Virus record (IMG/VR): IMGVR_UViG_3300050821_003619
Span: 1-64,000 of that record
DNA from: a virus
DNA length: 64,000 bases
Reading direction: 5' to 3' (one strand)
Of this stretch, positions 52,203 through 61,684 are shown piece by piece. Both the position numbers and the translations under genes were made by a program. Position 1 is the first letter of the stretch; every line of letters begins with the position of its first letter. The notes under the pieces are model-generated. The model was not told the DNA's origin. It was given only the letters and a program-made list of their open reading frames with translations, and did not search any database.

Positions 52203-52486
52203 CTACAACATGGTATAGAGTTTCTACGTGGGGAAAACCAAAGATCACTACAGTAGAGGTAACCAAAGAAACTGATAAGTACATCACGTATTTACAGCCT
52301 AGCTGGGATAACAAACGAATGGACGAACGTAGATCGTCTAAAAGTAATGAGTTCTGGCCGACCTTCGCTGCAGCACGGCAGGAATTGCTTGTTCGATATA
52401 AGCGAGATATGAATCAGGCGCAGATTGAGTACGAAGAAGCCAAAGAGCGCTTCCACAAAGTATACTTGATGGAGAAGCCGGAATGA
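52199..52486 (+). CDS. Small hypothetical protein
   Basis: 95 residues; beta N-terminus and helical C-terminus (TFAAARQELLVRYKRDMNQA). Similar small proteins are common in phages. Confidence 0.55.
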   Translation: MTTTWYRVSTWGKPKITTVEVTKETDKYITYLQPSWDNKRMDERRSSKSNEFWPTFAAARQELLVRYKRDMNQAQIEYEEAKERFHKVYLMEKPE

Positions 52487-52539
52487 GTGATGAGTTTGAA
52501 TTTCCCGAAGTAATAGGTGTTGGACATTTGGTGGCATGA
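52483..52539 (+). CDS. Possible 18-residue peptide
   Basis: ATGA overlap with the previous gene; MSDEFEFPEVIGVGHLVA. Weak. Confidence 0.3.
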   Translation: MSDEFEFPEVIGVGHLVA

Positions 52540-52587
52540 TATTCAGCTTAGGGCTTCTGTTAGAAAAAAGATAAAAAGGAGGATACC

Positions 52588-54420
52588 ATGTTTACTCTGT
52601 TTGACTACCAGCAAGAATGTGAACAGGCAGTCATAGACCATAGGAAACAGGGTATCCTGCAGCAACTGGTTGTGATGGCTACGGGCACAGGGAAGACCGT
52701 AGTCTTCTCCAGCATCATTAAGAGAATGCTACCCCTCCTAGGTGGCAAGGTGCTGGTATTTGCTCACCGTGAAGAGTTAGTTGATCAAGCTATTGACGCA
52801 ATAAGAGAAATGAATCCCGGCCTTAAGGTCGGCAAGGAGATGGCTAATGATTGGGCTGATATTGACTGCGACGTGGTTGTTAGTTGTGTTGCCTCTATTG
52901 GCAGGGCTGGGAGTACTAGGCTTACTCGTTTTGGAAGCTTCAATCTCGTTATCTGCGATGAAGCGCACCACTCCATCGCGCAAAGCTACCTCAACGTCTT
53001 CGAAACCACCGGAGTACTCAAACCGGATTCTAAGGCGTTACTGATTGGTTTCACCGCTACGCCTAAGCGCCGTAATCTTACGCGTGCCGAGAAGAAAACT
53101 GTAACTCTCGATGACGAGCAGATTCTGTCTCTCAAGAGCGTGTATAAAAAGATTGTATATAGCTTTGACCTTCGCACAGCGGTTAAGAAGGGATGGCTGG
53201 CCCCTCCGCGAGGCTTTCGCGTGAAAACGGAGACAAGCCTTGATAATGTCAAAGTTACTGCCGGGGACTTTCAGCAGGACCAGCTTTCTGAAGCAGTCAA
53301 CACCCCCGTGCGTAATGCACAAGTGGTCGATGCATGGGAACAATACGGTGAAGGCCGACAGACTGTGGGTTTTACCGTTGATATCAACCATGCAAAAGAC
53401 TTGGCAAAAGCTTTCCAGAACCGTGGGCACCGTTTTGAAGCTGTCTGGGGTAATGACCCTGACCGTTCTGAGAAGCTACGACAACACAAATCCAAACTAA
53501 TCACCGGCCTGCTAAATGCACAAGTACTAACAGAGGGCTATGACGATTGGCAAGTTTCGTGTGTAATTAGTGCGGCTCCAACACAAAGCCCTACTAAGTA
53601 TCCTCAAGAAATTGGGCGTGGCACTCGTCTACAGAAAGGAGCAGGCAACCTTCTTGAAGCAATTCAGAAAGGGTACGCTCTCTCTAAGGTAGATTGTATT
53701 GTGATTGATATCGTTGACAACTATAGGCGCAACACATTGTCCACTCTCCCGTCCCTTGTTGGGCTCAATCCAGAGTTCGACCTTGGGGGAGAGAGTGCAA
53801 TTAAAGCCGTAGAGAAACTGGAAGAGTTACAGGAGAAGTATCCCGGCGTAAACTTTACGCACCTGACTGATCTTAGCAAAGTCAAAGCATATGTAGAGTC
53901 TATCGACTTGTTTGCTGATCCATACACAGATGAGATTAAGCAGTTCTCTGAGTTCACATGGATGCCATTGCAGGACGGTTCGTTTGTTCTGTCTATCCCT
54001 GAGGACCAAGAGCTTGTAAAGCAAAAGAGATATTCTCAGTTCAAACACGAGAAACTTTTTATCCGGTCTAACGAACTGAGTGAATATGAAGTGTGGCACA
54101 AGAAGAGCCAGAATGAGAAGAAGCTGATTGAGTTCTCTACTCTGGAAGAGGCCTTCGCTGAAGCTGATGCTATAATGAAGCGTAGTCCTCGTGTAGCCAA
54201 CCGGCTAAAGCCGATTACACGTACAGCAGCGTGGCTTGAGTATGCTGCTACTCCTGCAGCCAAGAAGTATCTGTCTAAGCTGGCCCGTGGGAAATACGTT
54301 AACTGGTGCCTGTGTGATCGATTCGGTAACGCCGGGGAGACCTGCACAGTGTGCCAGAAACCTATGGGTGTGACGGCTGGGCAAGTAGCAACTGCAATTA
54401 ATAGATTAAAGGCCAAATAA
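52588..54420 (+). CDS. SF2 DNA/RNA helicase
   Basis: 610 residues, AAAAGGAGG upstream. Motif Q-like FDYQQE, I VMATGTGKTVV, Ia VFAHREELVDQA, II LVICDEAHHS (DEAH), III GFTATPKR, then QTVGFTVDINHAKDL, V VLTEGYDD and VI QEIGRGTRLQ. A C-terminal cysteine pair (CLCDRFGNAGETCTVC) resembles a zinc ribbon. RadD/UvsW-like layout; likely acts in replication or recombination. Confidence 0.85.
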   Translation: MFTLFDYQQECEQAVIDHRKQGILQQLVVMATGTGKTVVFSSIIKRMLPLLGGKVLVFAHREELVDQAIDAIREMNPGLKVGKEMANDWADIDCDVVVSCVASIGRAGSTRLTRFGSFNLVICDEAHHSIAQSYLNVFETTGVLKPDSKALLIGFTATPKRRNLTRAEKKTVTLDDEQILSLKSVYKKIVYSFDLRTAVKKGWLAPPRGFRVKTETSLDNVKVTAGDFQQDQLSEAVNTPVRNAQVVDAWEQYGEGRQTVGFTVDINHAKDLAKAFQNRGHRFEAVWGNDPDRSEKLRQHKSKLITGLLNAQVLTEGYDDWQVSCVISAAPTQSPTKYPQEIGRGTRLQKGAGNLLEAIQKGYALSKVDCIVIDIVDNYRRNTLSTLPSLVGLNPEFDLGGESAIKAVEKLEELQEKYPGVNFTHLTDLSKVKAYVESIDLFADPYTDEIKQFSEFTWMPLQDGSFVLSIPEDQELVKQKRYSQFKHEKLFIRSNELSEYEVWHKKSQNEKKLIEFSTLEEAFAEADAIMKRSPRVANRLKPITRTAAWLEYAATPAAKKYLSKLARGKYVNWCLCDRFGNAGETCTVCQKPMGVTAGQVATAINRLKAK

Positions 54421-54428
54421 GGAGACCC

Positions 54429-54776
54429 GTGGAAATCCATGAGTTAAACGAAACTCAGCTAGCGTTGCTTATAAACATTGTGACTCAAAACAACACCTTT
54501 GCAGTGGCTTCAATCCCAGAAGGGCACGATGATTACGCAGAAAAAGGCGTACACTATGCAGAGGTTGCAAAGGATGTAGAGTACCTAGCCTTTATAGGGT
54601 TCATAGAGGACCTGTCAAATAAACCCGGCAGGCATCATGTGCTTAATGACATAGCCAGTAAGTCTACGGGCTACAACTATAAAGCGTACACAGCCACGGA
54701 AATGGCATTCTTGATGTTCCAAAGCTACCTTGATGAAACCGAAAAAGAAATGAAGTACAAGTACAGCATCAACTAA
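54429..54776 (+). CDS. Hypothetical protein
   Basis: 115 residues, GTG start with AAGGAGACCC. Helical. Not recognised. Confidence 0.5.
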   Translation: MEIHELNETQLALLINIVTQNNTFAVASIPEGHDDYAEKGVHYAEVAKDVEYLAFIGFIEDLSNKPGRHHVLNDIASKSTGYNYKAYTATEMAFLMFQSYLDETEKEMKYKYSIN

Positions 54777-54788
54777 GTAGGAGAATAC

Positions 54789-55040
54789 ATGTTTTATGTG
54801 AGCATTTGCACAGTTTGTAACTGTGGACTTTCTGGGGATCGCTATGCTAGGGATCACTCCAATTCTCAATGCCGGGAGTTCATGAGACTTCGTGAACACT
54901 ACAACGTTCCAATGACTATGAGAATTGACCAAGAAGACTTCTCTCTGGCATTAGTTGTAGAAAAGGAATTGGGACATTTACCAAAACCAAAGAAGAAGCT
55001 GAACAGTACGCACAAAAGGAAAATTTATGAGCAAGATTGA
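54789..55040 (+). CDS. Small Cys-containing protein
   Basis: 83 residues, TAGGAGAATAC upstream. CTVCNCGLSGDRYARDHSNS then C suggests a zinc site. Not recognised. Confidence 0.5.
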   Translation: MFYVSICTVCNCGLSGDRYARDHSNSQCREFMRLREHYNVPMTMRIDQEDFSLALVVEKELGHLPKPKKKLNSTHKRKIYEQD

Positions 55041-55554
55041 AGACGAAATTTCAAGACTGCATAGTGACATAACTGACAACGATCTATCAGTGCAGCACAT
55101 TGAGTATGACCCTTATGGGCAACCCAACAGCCAAAACGCTATAAACCGTGCTCAGTTGGAAAACCTAACAGTAGTGTTCCCTCAACCTTACGAATTGTTT
55201 ATAGATTTGGATAATGAACACAGTTATCAAATGTTCATTCGTTTATTCCAGATTTTTCTGAAGTTTGTTGATGGAGATGCGTCGTTTACAGAACGTCCTT
55301 CAAAGAGTGGTTTACCTAAACGTCACGTTACTGTGTACATGAGTAGAGATGTAAAGGATGAAACTGAGCGCGTGATGTTTCAAGCGTTCCTTGGCTCAGA
55401 TCGTGTACGCGAGCTTCTTGGTTATGTGCAGGCAGCCAACGGTGATCCACACCCCACTCTGTTTTTAGAGAAAGGACAAGACGTTTTACCTGCTGCACCT
55501 GAGCGTGCTATGCTTACTGGTGAAATCCTGAGTGATTCAGATATTCCTTTTTAA
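55027..55554 (+). CDS. Possible primase-like (AEP) small protein
   Basis: 175 residues. ELFIDLDNEHSYQMF gives a DxD-like motif and FTERPSKSGLPKRHVTVYMS a GxP..H motif, the order seen in archaeo-eukaryotic primase folds. A third Asp is not obvious. Its place before the primase-helicase fits replication, but a non-catalytic role is possible. Confidence 0.4.
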   Translation: MSKIEDEISRLHSDITDNDLSVQHIEYDPYGQPNSQNAINRAQLENLTVVFPQPYELFIDLDNEHSYQMFIRLFQIFLKFVDGDASFTERPSKSGLPKRHVTVYMSRDVKDETERVMFQAFLGSDRVRELLGYVQAANGDPHPTLFLEKGQDVLPAAPERAMLTGEILSDSDIPF

Positions 55555-55555
55555 C

Positions 55556-55702
55556 ATGCACATCATACTATTCGTTTTACTCAGTGTGCCAAAGAAGGTA
55601 GCACATATGGTAAAAATGGGCGCAATCACAGTAGTGAAGGCCTACTCTCCTGATGGTGACCCTTATGCGGCTTCACAGAAAAAGAAAGATCATGGATACT
55701 AA
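55556..55702 (+). CDS. Small hypothetical protein
   Basis: 48 residues; hydrophobic start and basic end. Stop overlaps the primase-helicase start (TAATG). Confidence 0.4.
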   Translation: MHIILFVLLSVPKKVAHMVKMGAITVVKAYSPDGDPYAASQKKKDHGY

Positions 55703-57762
55703 TGTCAAGAGCGATACCCGAGGAATTACGCAATAGCGCAGGCTTACAGTATATTGTAAGCAAAGGATGGGACTGGGAAGGTCCTTCTTCTGGACAAGTA
55801 AAAGTGCGTGAGTGTCCCATCTGTCATAAAGGTGACTACAAATTCCTAATGAACGTCAGTAGTCCCGAGCAGGGTTCCAGAGACGGACTTTTTATGTGTT
55901 TCCATGGAAGCTGCGGAGCAACTGGGAACTTAGTAAAGTTAAAAGAACTGATGGGGGACCGTATAGCTGGTGTTCAATCCCGTGGAGATTGGGCCGGTAA
56001 GAAGGACAACAAACCTCCTGATCAACTACCAGATGTTGAAGTATGCCACGCTACCCTGCTAGGTGACGCCGAGGCTATGGATTACCTTATCCATGAGCGC
56101 GGGTTCACCGAAGAGATTATCAGGCAACAGAAACTAGGTATCAAAGAGAAGCAGTGGTTCAGAGAGGCCGGTGAAACCAGAGCGCTGGTGTACCCTTATT
56201 TGGTAAATGGTAACATCGTATACGCCAAGTATCGTACTCTGCCTCCTGATCCTAAAGATTTCAGTGCTCCATCGGGCTGGGAGGCCCCACTGTATAATGG
56301 ACAAATCCTCCAAGAAGGTCTTAAAGAAGTTATCTTCGTTGAAGGCGAAGCCAATGCAGTCGGAATGCTCTCGCATGGTATTAGCTGCGTTTGCGGAGTG
56401 CCGGGAGCCAATGTTAAGAAAGCTGCTTGGATTGAAGCCCTTGATCAAATAGCACCAGAGAGGATTTATATATTCTATGACCACGACAAAGCAGGCAACA
56501 AAGCGGCACAAGAAATCGCCTCGCGTATCGGCATCGACAAGTGCCTCAAAATCACGCTTCCTGCCTTTGAGGTGCAAGTACCCCTCGATGAGTGCAAGCT
56601 ATGTGGAGAAGATGGACTCGATGTTAAAACAGGGCAACCCTGCTCTCATAGAAGAAGCGGCAAAGATTTTAATGAGTGGTTCCAAAAGGGAAAAGGTACG
56701 CTTGAAGGTTTTGAAGAGCTTAAAGAAAAAGCGAAACTCTTCGATGTCACAGGCGTCACGTCCTCGAAAGACGCGTTAGAGCAATTAGAGGACGAACTTG
56801 CTGGTAAAGAGGACCTTGCCCCAAAGTACGTTACGCAGTATCCAGCACTAAACATGCTGGTAGGATTTGAAGATGGGGACATTGTAGATATCGTTGCACC
56901 GGGCAAGATTGGCAAAACTACTTTTGGTTTGAATTTAATTGACCATATGGTAGCTACATACGGTGAAGACGGGCTGGTCGTGTGCTTAGAAATGACTCAG
57001 GCACGACTGGCCCGTAAGTGGGTGAGCATTGTTACAGGGTTCGAAGAAGTGCCGCATCCACCCGGAAGCGATGAAGCCAAAGCTAAGCTTGCTGAATTGA
57101 AAGACTCAGTGATCAAAGCGAAGGAAATTCAACGTGAACGTGGAGCCGACCTATACTTCGCGTACCCTCAACTTGTGAAAGAGCCAGAGGATGTTTTCAA
57201 GCTTATTAGAGATTGTATCCGTCGCTACGGCGTTAAGTGGGTCATGTTTGATAACCTACAGCGTCTGTGTGATGATACTCTCAAGCATCAAGGTCACAGA
57301 ACCGTCCATCTCTCCCAAATAAGCAAAGGGTTCGCTAAGCTAGCCAAGGATTACAAAATAAAGCTGATCCGCATTGTGCAGCCTAAGCAAATCGATGCCG
57401 GTGAAGTGATCACCTCTCGCAGCGTAGATGGTTCATCACAAATTGAGAAAGATTGTGATGCTCAGATTCTATTGTGGAGAAAAAGCCTGAATAGCCCCAA
57501 AGCTAGTCAATATGATGATGAGCAAGAATCGGGAGAAGAAAAGCAGGAAATCTTCGATAAAGATATGAAGGTTACGGTGTCTCTATCCCGCTATAGTTCT
57601 GGGGGCTGGTGCTGGCTTGTATTTGATGGCGCACGCTCTACGGTAAAATCGAAAGTAACTACTAAGGACAAGCAAAACTTTAATGCTATCATAAACGGTG
57701 CCGTGCCTGTAGAGGCTAGCCCAACTCCGATAGCTATACCTCAGGAAGAAATAAATGTTTAA
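55702..57762 (+). CDS. Primase-helicase fusion (T7 gp4-like)
   Basis: 686 residues. N-terminal zinc finger: CPICHK and CFHGSC (about 38-75). TOPRIM primase: VIFVEGEANAVGML (catalytic Glu) and IFYDHDKAG (Asp-x-Asp). A cysteine pair insert CKLCGEDG at about 300. C-terminal RecA-like DnaB helicase: Walker A APGKIGKTTFGLN, Walker B VMFDNLQRL, then RIVQPKQ and SSQIEKDCDAQILL. It unwinds the fork and makes primers in one chain. Confidence 0.9.
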   Translation: MSRAIPEELRNSAGLQYIVSKGWDWEGPSSGQVKVRECPICHKGDYKFLMNVSSPEQGSRDGLFMCFHGSCGATGNLVKLKELMGDRIAGVQSRGDWAGKKDNKPPDQLPDVEVCHATLLGDAEAMDYLIHERGFTEEIIRQQKLGIKEKQWFREAGETRALVYPYLVNGNIVYAKYRTLPPDPKDFSAPSGWEAPLYNGQILQEGLKEVIFVEGEANAVGMLSHGISCVCGVPGANVKKAAWIEALDQIAPERIYIFYDHDKAGNKAAQEIASRIGIDKCLKITLPAFEVQVPLDECKLCGEDGLDVKTGQPCSHRRSGKDFNEWFQKGKGTLEGFEELKEKAKLFDVTGVTSSKDALEQLEDELAGKEDLAPKYVTQYPALNMLVGFEDGDIVDIVAPGKIGKTTFGLNLIDHMVATYGEDGLVVCLEMTQARLARKWVSIVTGFEEVPHPPGSDEAKAKLAELKDSVIKAKEIQRERGADLYFAYPQLVKEPEDVFKLIRDCIRRYGVKWVMFDNLQRLCDDTLKHQGHRTVHLSQISKGFAKLAKDYKIKLIRIVQPKQIDAGEVITSRSVDGSSQIEKDCDAQILLWRKSLNSPKASQYDDEQESGEEKQEIFDKDMKVTVSLSRYSSGGWCWLVFDGARSTVKSKVTTKDKQNFNAIINGAVPVEASPTPIAIPQEEINV

Positions 57763-58120
57763 CGAAATTGACCGTATTGCAGCCTTATCTGTGATTGTAG
57801 GTATAGGCGCAGCGTTCTCAGCAGCACTGTATTACACATTGAAACCACCAACACAACCAACACAAAGGACACAAGACGTGGATAAGAATCTGACTATTGC
57901 AACTTACATTAAGCAGTTCGTGAACGACCGTGCAACCTCAAATGAGCCTCACTTCTTTGCCAACGCATTGCGTGAGTTCGTCTCCACCAATTCGGGCACT
58001 ATTCCTGCACCCGGCACCACTGATCGTATCCTTCGTAAGCTTCGTCAGAAGGGCGAGATCGATTACGCAGTGGAAAACCGTAAGCTGTCCTATTACCTTG
58101 CTAAGCCGGTAGTGAAGTGA
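57755..58120 (+). CDS. Membrane-anchored winged-helix-like protein
   Basis: 121 residues: one membrane helix (about 8-27), linker of Pro/Thr, then a helical domain ending RILRKLRQKGEIDYAVENRK, which looks like a winged helix. Confidence 0.5.
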   Translation: MFNEIDRIAALSVIVGIGAAFSAALYYTLKPPTQPTQRTQDVDKNLTIATYIKQFVNDRATSNEPHFFANALREFVSTNSGTIPAPGTTDRILRKLRQKGEIDYAVENRKLSYYLAKPVVK

Positions 58121-58599
58121 TTTATATCGGCATTGATCCCGGTTTATCGGGAGCCGTTGCGATTATTGACGGCACAGATGTAAAGCTGTTTGATACACCC
58201 ACGGCTGAAACTGGAAAAGGCAGCAAGAGAGACTATCTGATTGCCAATATGTCTGACATCCTAAGGACTACTCAGCCCTTTTACATGTTTGCCGTATTAG
58301 AGGCTGTGCACTCCATGCCTAAACAAGGGGTAGCTTCTAGTTTTAGTTTTGGTCGTGGGTTGGGTATCTGGGAAGGCATCCTATCGGCGCATAGTATACC
58401 GTATGCTAAGGTAGCTCCTCAGACTTGGAAGAAAGCTATGTTAGGGGACATGCCGAGAGACAATAAAGACTCATCTCGCATAGCAGCCACCCGGCTGTTC
58501 CCTAATGCATCAGACATGCTGGCACGTAAGAAAGATGACGGAAGAGCCGAGGCACTTTTGATGGCAGAATATGGAAAGAGACTAAGAGGAAAAGCATGA
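58117..58599 (+). CDS. ruvC: RuvC-like Holliday junction resolvase
   Basis: 160 residues, GTG start. IGIDPGLSGAVAIID (first Asp), FAVLEAVHSMPKQG (Glu) and KDDGRAEALLMAEYGKR (last Asp pair) are the RuvC/RNase H-fold acids in order. Resolves recombination or packaging junctions. Confidence 0.85.
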   Translation: MIYIGIDPGLSGAVAIIDGTDVKLFDTPTAETGKGSKRDYLIANMSDILRTTQPFYMFAVLEAVHSMPKQGVASSFSFGRGLGIWEGILSAHSIPYAKVAPQTWKKAMLGDMPRDNKDSSRIAATRLFPNASDMLARKKDDGRAEALLMAEYGKRLRGKA

Positions 58600-58760
58600 A
58601 AATTTATAAAATTGATATTAGCCACAAACAATGGGGCAACAACTGGGACTCACAAAAAATCGCGGCACGTAATTTTAATGAAGTTGTACGTAAGATTAAA
58701 AAGACACTTGGTCGCAATGAAAATATAGAGAGTGTACAGGTACTGGCCTCTACCAACTAA
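58596..58760 (+). CDS. Small hypothetical protein
   Basis: 54 residues, AAGAGGAAAAGC upstream, ATGA and TAATG overlaps. Compact alpha/beta, ends VQVLASTN. Not recognised. Confidence 0.5.
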   Translation: MKIYKIDISHKQWGNNWDSQKIAARNFNEVVRKIKKTLGRNENIESVQVLASTN

Positions 58761-59179
58761 TGATTGATAAGTCCGAGAAGTATAAGCGCGTCTTCGAAGA
58801 CGTGCGAGCCCTCTACTTAGTTGTGCGCGAGGCCCAAGAGGAACGTGGTTTACCGCTACGTAGGGCAGCGATTCGTTCCAATGGGGAAGTAGCCGCTGAA
58901 GCAATTGATTTTCTATGCGATGTAGAACTTAAAGCCAAGCGGGTGCTTCCTCCGGTAGAATTCGATATGTTACAATTAGGTCTGGAAATTACTTCCGGGT
59001 CCAAATCGGCGCTAGGCGAAGTATTCCTAAAATGCAAACTGGGAGTAAGCGGTGATTATAAAAGCCTCTATTTCCACACAAAGCAAGTGATGGATGGACA
59101 GCCGTTAAACAGCATAGAGTTCGGCAAGGTGTCTGATCCTGCACCGTCACTGGAAGACTACGATAGGAGAACTGCGTAA
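58760..59179 (+). CDS. Hypothetical protein
   Basis: 139 residues; helical, with VLPPVEFDMLQLGLEITSGS. Likely conserved phage replication-region protein. Not recognised. Confidence 0.5.
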   Translation: MIDKSEKYKRVFEDVRALYLVVREAQEERGLPLRRAAIRSNGEVAAEAIDFLCDVELKAKRVLPPVEFDMLQLGLEITSGSKSALGEVFLKCKLGVSGDYKSLYFHTKQVMDGQPLNSIEFGKVSDPAPSLEDYDRRTA

Positions 59180-59349
59180 TGAGTTATGATTTAAAAGCAA
59201 CCGAGTTAGAATTTCTTCAATATTTCTATAGCGCAGCAGGAGAGTGCTTTGGTCCTGCCGACAATGAAATATACCAAGCAATAAAAGAAAATTTTAAGAA
59301 GTGGAAAGGTAAGGAATTACCTGATGGATACGCAATCGAACAGTGCTGA
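59179..59349 (+). CDS. Recurrent small phage protein
   Basis: 56 residues; FYSAAGECFGPADNEIYQAI and LPDGYAIEQC are a pattern I recall in other phages. Coupled by TAATG. Confidence 0.6.
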   Translation: MSYDLKATELEFLQYFYSAAGECFGPADNEIYQAIKENFKKWKGKELPDGYAIEQC

Positions 59350-59830
59350 GGTGCACCTTACAGCAGAGAACGTAGAAAATACCGATTTAGAGCATTTGAA
59401 AGAAGTGCCAGAGAAACCAAAGCAATTAACCAGAGCCGAAATTGGTAAACTTCGTAGAGCATATATTACTGTGGTGCACGGCATCGTAAAAGCCTGTGGG
59501 CACAAGTTTGATCCCAAGGGTCAACCACGAATGTCAAATTGTCCATGGTGCTGGGAAGCGTATTTTATGGTGGCTGTAGATACGGCTGCTATCCACAACG
59601 ATCTAATGAAGGGCGGGAAGAAGGCTCTGGAGGCAAAATTCGGCAAGACGTTCGTTAAGCAGTTTGGACAATTCCTGATTGAGCAGATGACGAAGGAAAT
59701 GCATGAGAACAACAGTAGACCCACAAATAGTGATAGTGGAAGCACAGATCAACATACACACAGCGATCAATGCGATCATGGAGTTCGCGGTGAAGTACCC
59801 AGCGGAGAGACTCAGCCCATTGGAGGCTGA
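59324..59830 (+). CDS. Hypothetical protein with a Cys motif
   Basis: 168 residues. A conserved-looking core CGHKFDPKGQPRMSNCPWCW, then AYFMVAVDTAAIHNDLMKGG. His/Ser-rich C-terminal tail that overlaps the next gene by 128 nt in another frame. Function unknown. Confidence 0.6.
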   Translation: MDTQSNSAEVHLTAENVENTDLEHLKEVPEKPKQLTRAEIGKLRRAYITVVHGIVKACGHKFDPKGQPRMSNCPWCWEAYFMVAVDTAAIHNDLMKGGKKALEAKFGKTFVKQFGQFLIEQMTKEMHENNSRPTNSDSGSTDQHTHSDQCDHGVRGEVPSGETQPIGG

Positions 59831-60008
59831 ACAACTTGAATACGCTGCAGGACGAATAAGAGAACGTATAAGCAAACACTATGCTGAGGAGAGCAATGGG
59901 AGAGATACTGGAATTCAAACGACCGGAACCGAAGATGCCTTCAAAGAAGCCTATAGACGCATCAATCCCGATAGTCTCCTCGATCACCACGGAGGAGACG
60001 GCAGATAG
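59703..60008 (+). CDS. Hypothetical helical protein
   Basis: 101 residues; GAAGGAAATGC upstream. Helices IVIVEAQINIHTAINAIMEF and PLEAEQLEYAAGRIRERISK look real, so the upstream gene's tail overlaps it. Not recognised. Confidence 0.5.
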   Translation: MRTTVDPQIVIVEAQINIHTAINAIMEFAVKYPAERLSPLEAEQLEYAAGRIRERISKHYAEESNGRDTGIQTTGTEDAFKEAYRRINPDSLLDHHGGDGR

Positions 60009-60240
60009 TCTTCCACGTAAAGTACTAGAAGATGTGCTTGAGTTTGCCGATGACATAGCTGATATTCTGATTATGGTCAGAGGCACGGACGGTACGTTAG
60101 GGTTCGTTACAAGCACAGATGGGTTTGAATCAAGCTTAGCTTTAATTGAATCCGTAAAATTTGGAATGCTCTTAAACAACGCAGTTAATAGCGGGTATAA
60201 CCCCGGCACGGGGGACACTCCTCCGAAAGGATCAGCTTAA
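59896..60240 (+). CDS. Hypothetical protein
   Basis: 114 residues from ATG 59896 (AGGAGAGCA). Disordered start, then ILEFADDIADILIMVRGTDG. Overlaps its predecessor by 113 nt. Confidence 0.5.
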   Translation: MGEILEFKRPEPKMPSKKPIDASIPIVSSITTEETADSLPRKVLEDVLEFADDIADILIMVRGTDGTLGFVTSTDGFESSLALIESVKFGMLLNNAVNSGYNPGTGDTPPKGSA

Positions 60241-61637
60241 TGCTCAAAAAACTTTTATTGTTCTTGTTCGTCGTAGCTTGTACGGTAACCGGTGTAGCCC
60301 AGATGGGAACAGGCATTTCCCAATTTGCAACGGCTGTCACCGGAGATAACTTCGCACTATGCAGTGTATCCACGGGACGAAACTGCTTTAACCTTAGTGG
60401 TCCTGCATCTCCTGTGACCTTTACCAAGGTTGGGGCAGGTGTGGATAAATTCGCTCTTGCTTTGGATGTGAACGGAAACATCTACAAGTTTAACGAATAC
60501 CCGTCTGGAATCTGGACGGCTCTGCCTAATTTGGGAACTGGTTACAAAGGCATTGCTGTAGGAGACGCTAATCACGTCTACGTTCTAAAGAATGCCCGAG
60601 GAGCCGACTTTTACATCTACCAGCTAAACATGTCTACTGGAGCGCTGACAGCAGTCGCCGGAGGAGCAGGACAGCAGATTTCTGCCAAGGGCTCAACCGT
60701 AACAACCGCCATTAGCAACGGGGACGCTTTTGTAAGTCAAAACGGGGGAGAGTGGACTCTACTCCCGTGTGTCGGATGTTGGCGGTATGTTTCTCCGGCT
60801 TCTATTGGATACAGTGATTTTGTAGGTGCTAAAACCGATGAAAGTCTTTGGTACTACAACGGGAGCACTTTGAAACAAATTACTCCCGGTGGAGGATTGG
60901 CTATAGAAATGTCGCTCGAAGGCGATATCTATGTCATTGGCGGGGATAATCCTGATCACATCTATCACTTGATCCTGTACAACTTCCTTAGCGGGAAAAT
61001 AGCATGGGATGAGCTTGGTGGTGGACCTATGAGTGCCATCGCTACTGGCGGTACGATGTTCAACTGGTTCATTGGACCCCCGGTGAACGGATACACTATC
61101 TATCGCTTCGCAGACCAAGCTATCGGTGGACAAACAACTTTAACCGAAAATTCTGTACAATGCTCTGGTCCCGGCTGTCCGGCGACTCACGTAGGAAAAA
61201 CTTCGGCAGGACTGAACTTGTCTTCTAGTAATACTCCCAGTCCCAATACGGTTCCCGGCTCTCTTACTCAATGGACCGGTAATCCTACCAATCCGTTCAA
61301 CATTAAATCGATTGCATGGGATAGTAACCCTTTCGATTGTTTAGATGATTTTGGTTGCAACATGATTTTCGACAATTCCACAGTGAACTGCAGCGTGCTT
61401 GGAAACATCGACAATCAGACTCTGGCAGATGGTGGACCATTGCCCTTGTGCCCTCCAGACAATCAATGCTGTTCTCTGGCGGACCCCGGCAACAAGAGCC
61501 TGCATCAATGCAGTGCGTTTTGTCCGCAGTATTGTCCTCCTCCACCACCAAAGCCGCCTGTTCCACCAACTCCTCCGAAGCCGAAGCCTACACCGCTTCC
61601 TCTTCCGTATCCTTGTAAGATTCATTGCCGCAAGTAA
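60240..61637 (+). CDS. Large secreted Cys-rich protein with proline-rich tail
   Basis: 465 residues, start overlapping the previous stop. Signal peptide (about 1-20). Residues 25-290 contain repeated blade-like units (GVDKFALALDVNGNIYKFNE, GYKGIAVGDANHVYVL, SLWYYNGSTLKQITPGGG) that suggest a beta-propeller. Residues 370-435 hold many cysteines, then a Pro/Lys tail. It could act on the cell envelope or on co-infecting phage. Ends at a terminator. Confidence 0.6.
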   Translation: MLKKLLLFLFVVACTVTGVAQMGTGISQFATAVTGDNFALCSVSTGRNCFNLSGPASPVTFTKVGAGVDKFALALDVNGNIYKFNEYPSGIWTALPNLGTGYKGIAVGDANHVYVLKNARGADFYIYQLNMSTGALTAVAGGAGQQISAKGSTVTTAISNGDAFVSQNGGEWTLLPCVGCWRYVSPASIGYSDFVGAKTDESLWYYNGSTLKQITPGGGLAIEMSLEGDIYVIGGDNPDHIYHLILYNFLSGKIAWDELGGGPMSAIATGGTMFNWFIGPPVNGYTIYRFADQAIGGQTTLTENSVQCSGPGCPATHVGKTSAGLNLSSSNTPSPNTVPGSLTQWTGNPTNPFNIKSIAWDSNPFDCLDDFGCNMIFDNSTVNCSVLGNIDNQTLADGGPLPLCPPDNQCCSLADPGNKSLHQCSAFCPQYCPPPPPKPPVPPTPPKPKPTPLPLPYPCKIHCRK

Positions 61638-61642
61638 CCTAA

Positions 61643-61666
61643 TGGGGAGCCCTACGGGGCTCCTCT
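61643..61666 (+). terminator. Terminator-like hairpin
   Basis: GGGGAGCC / GGGGCTCC stem with CTAC loop, followed by TCTAACTT. Confidence 0.5.
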
Positions 61667-61684
61667 AACTTAGAAAGGCATAGA

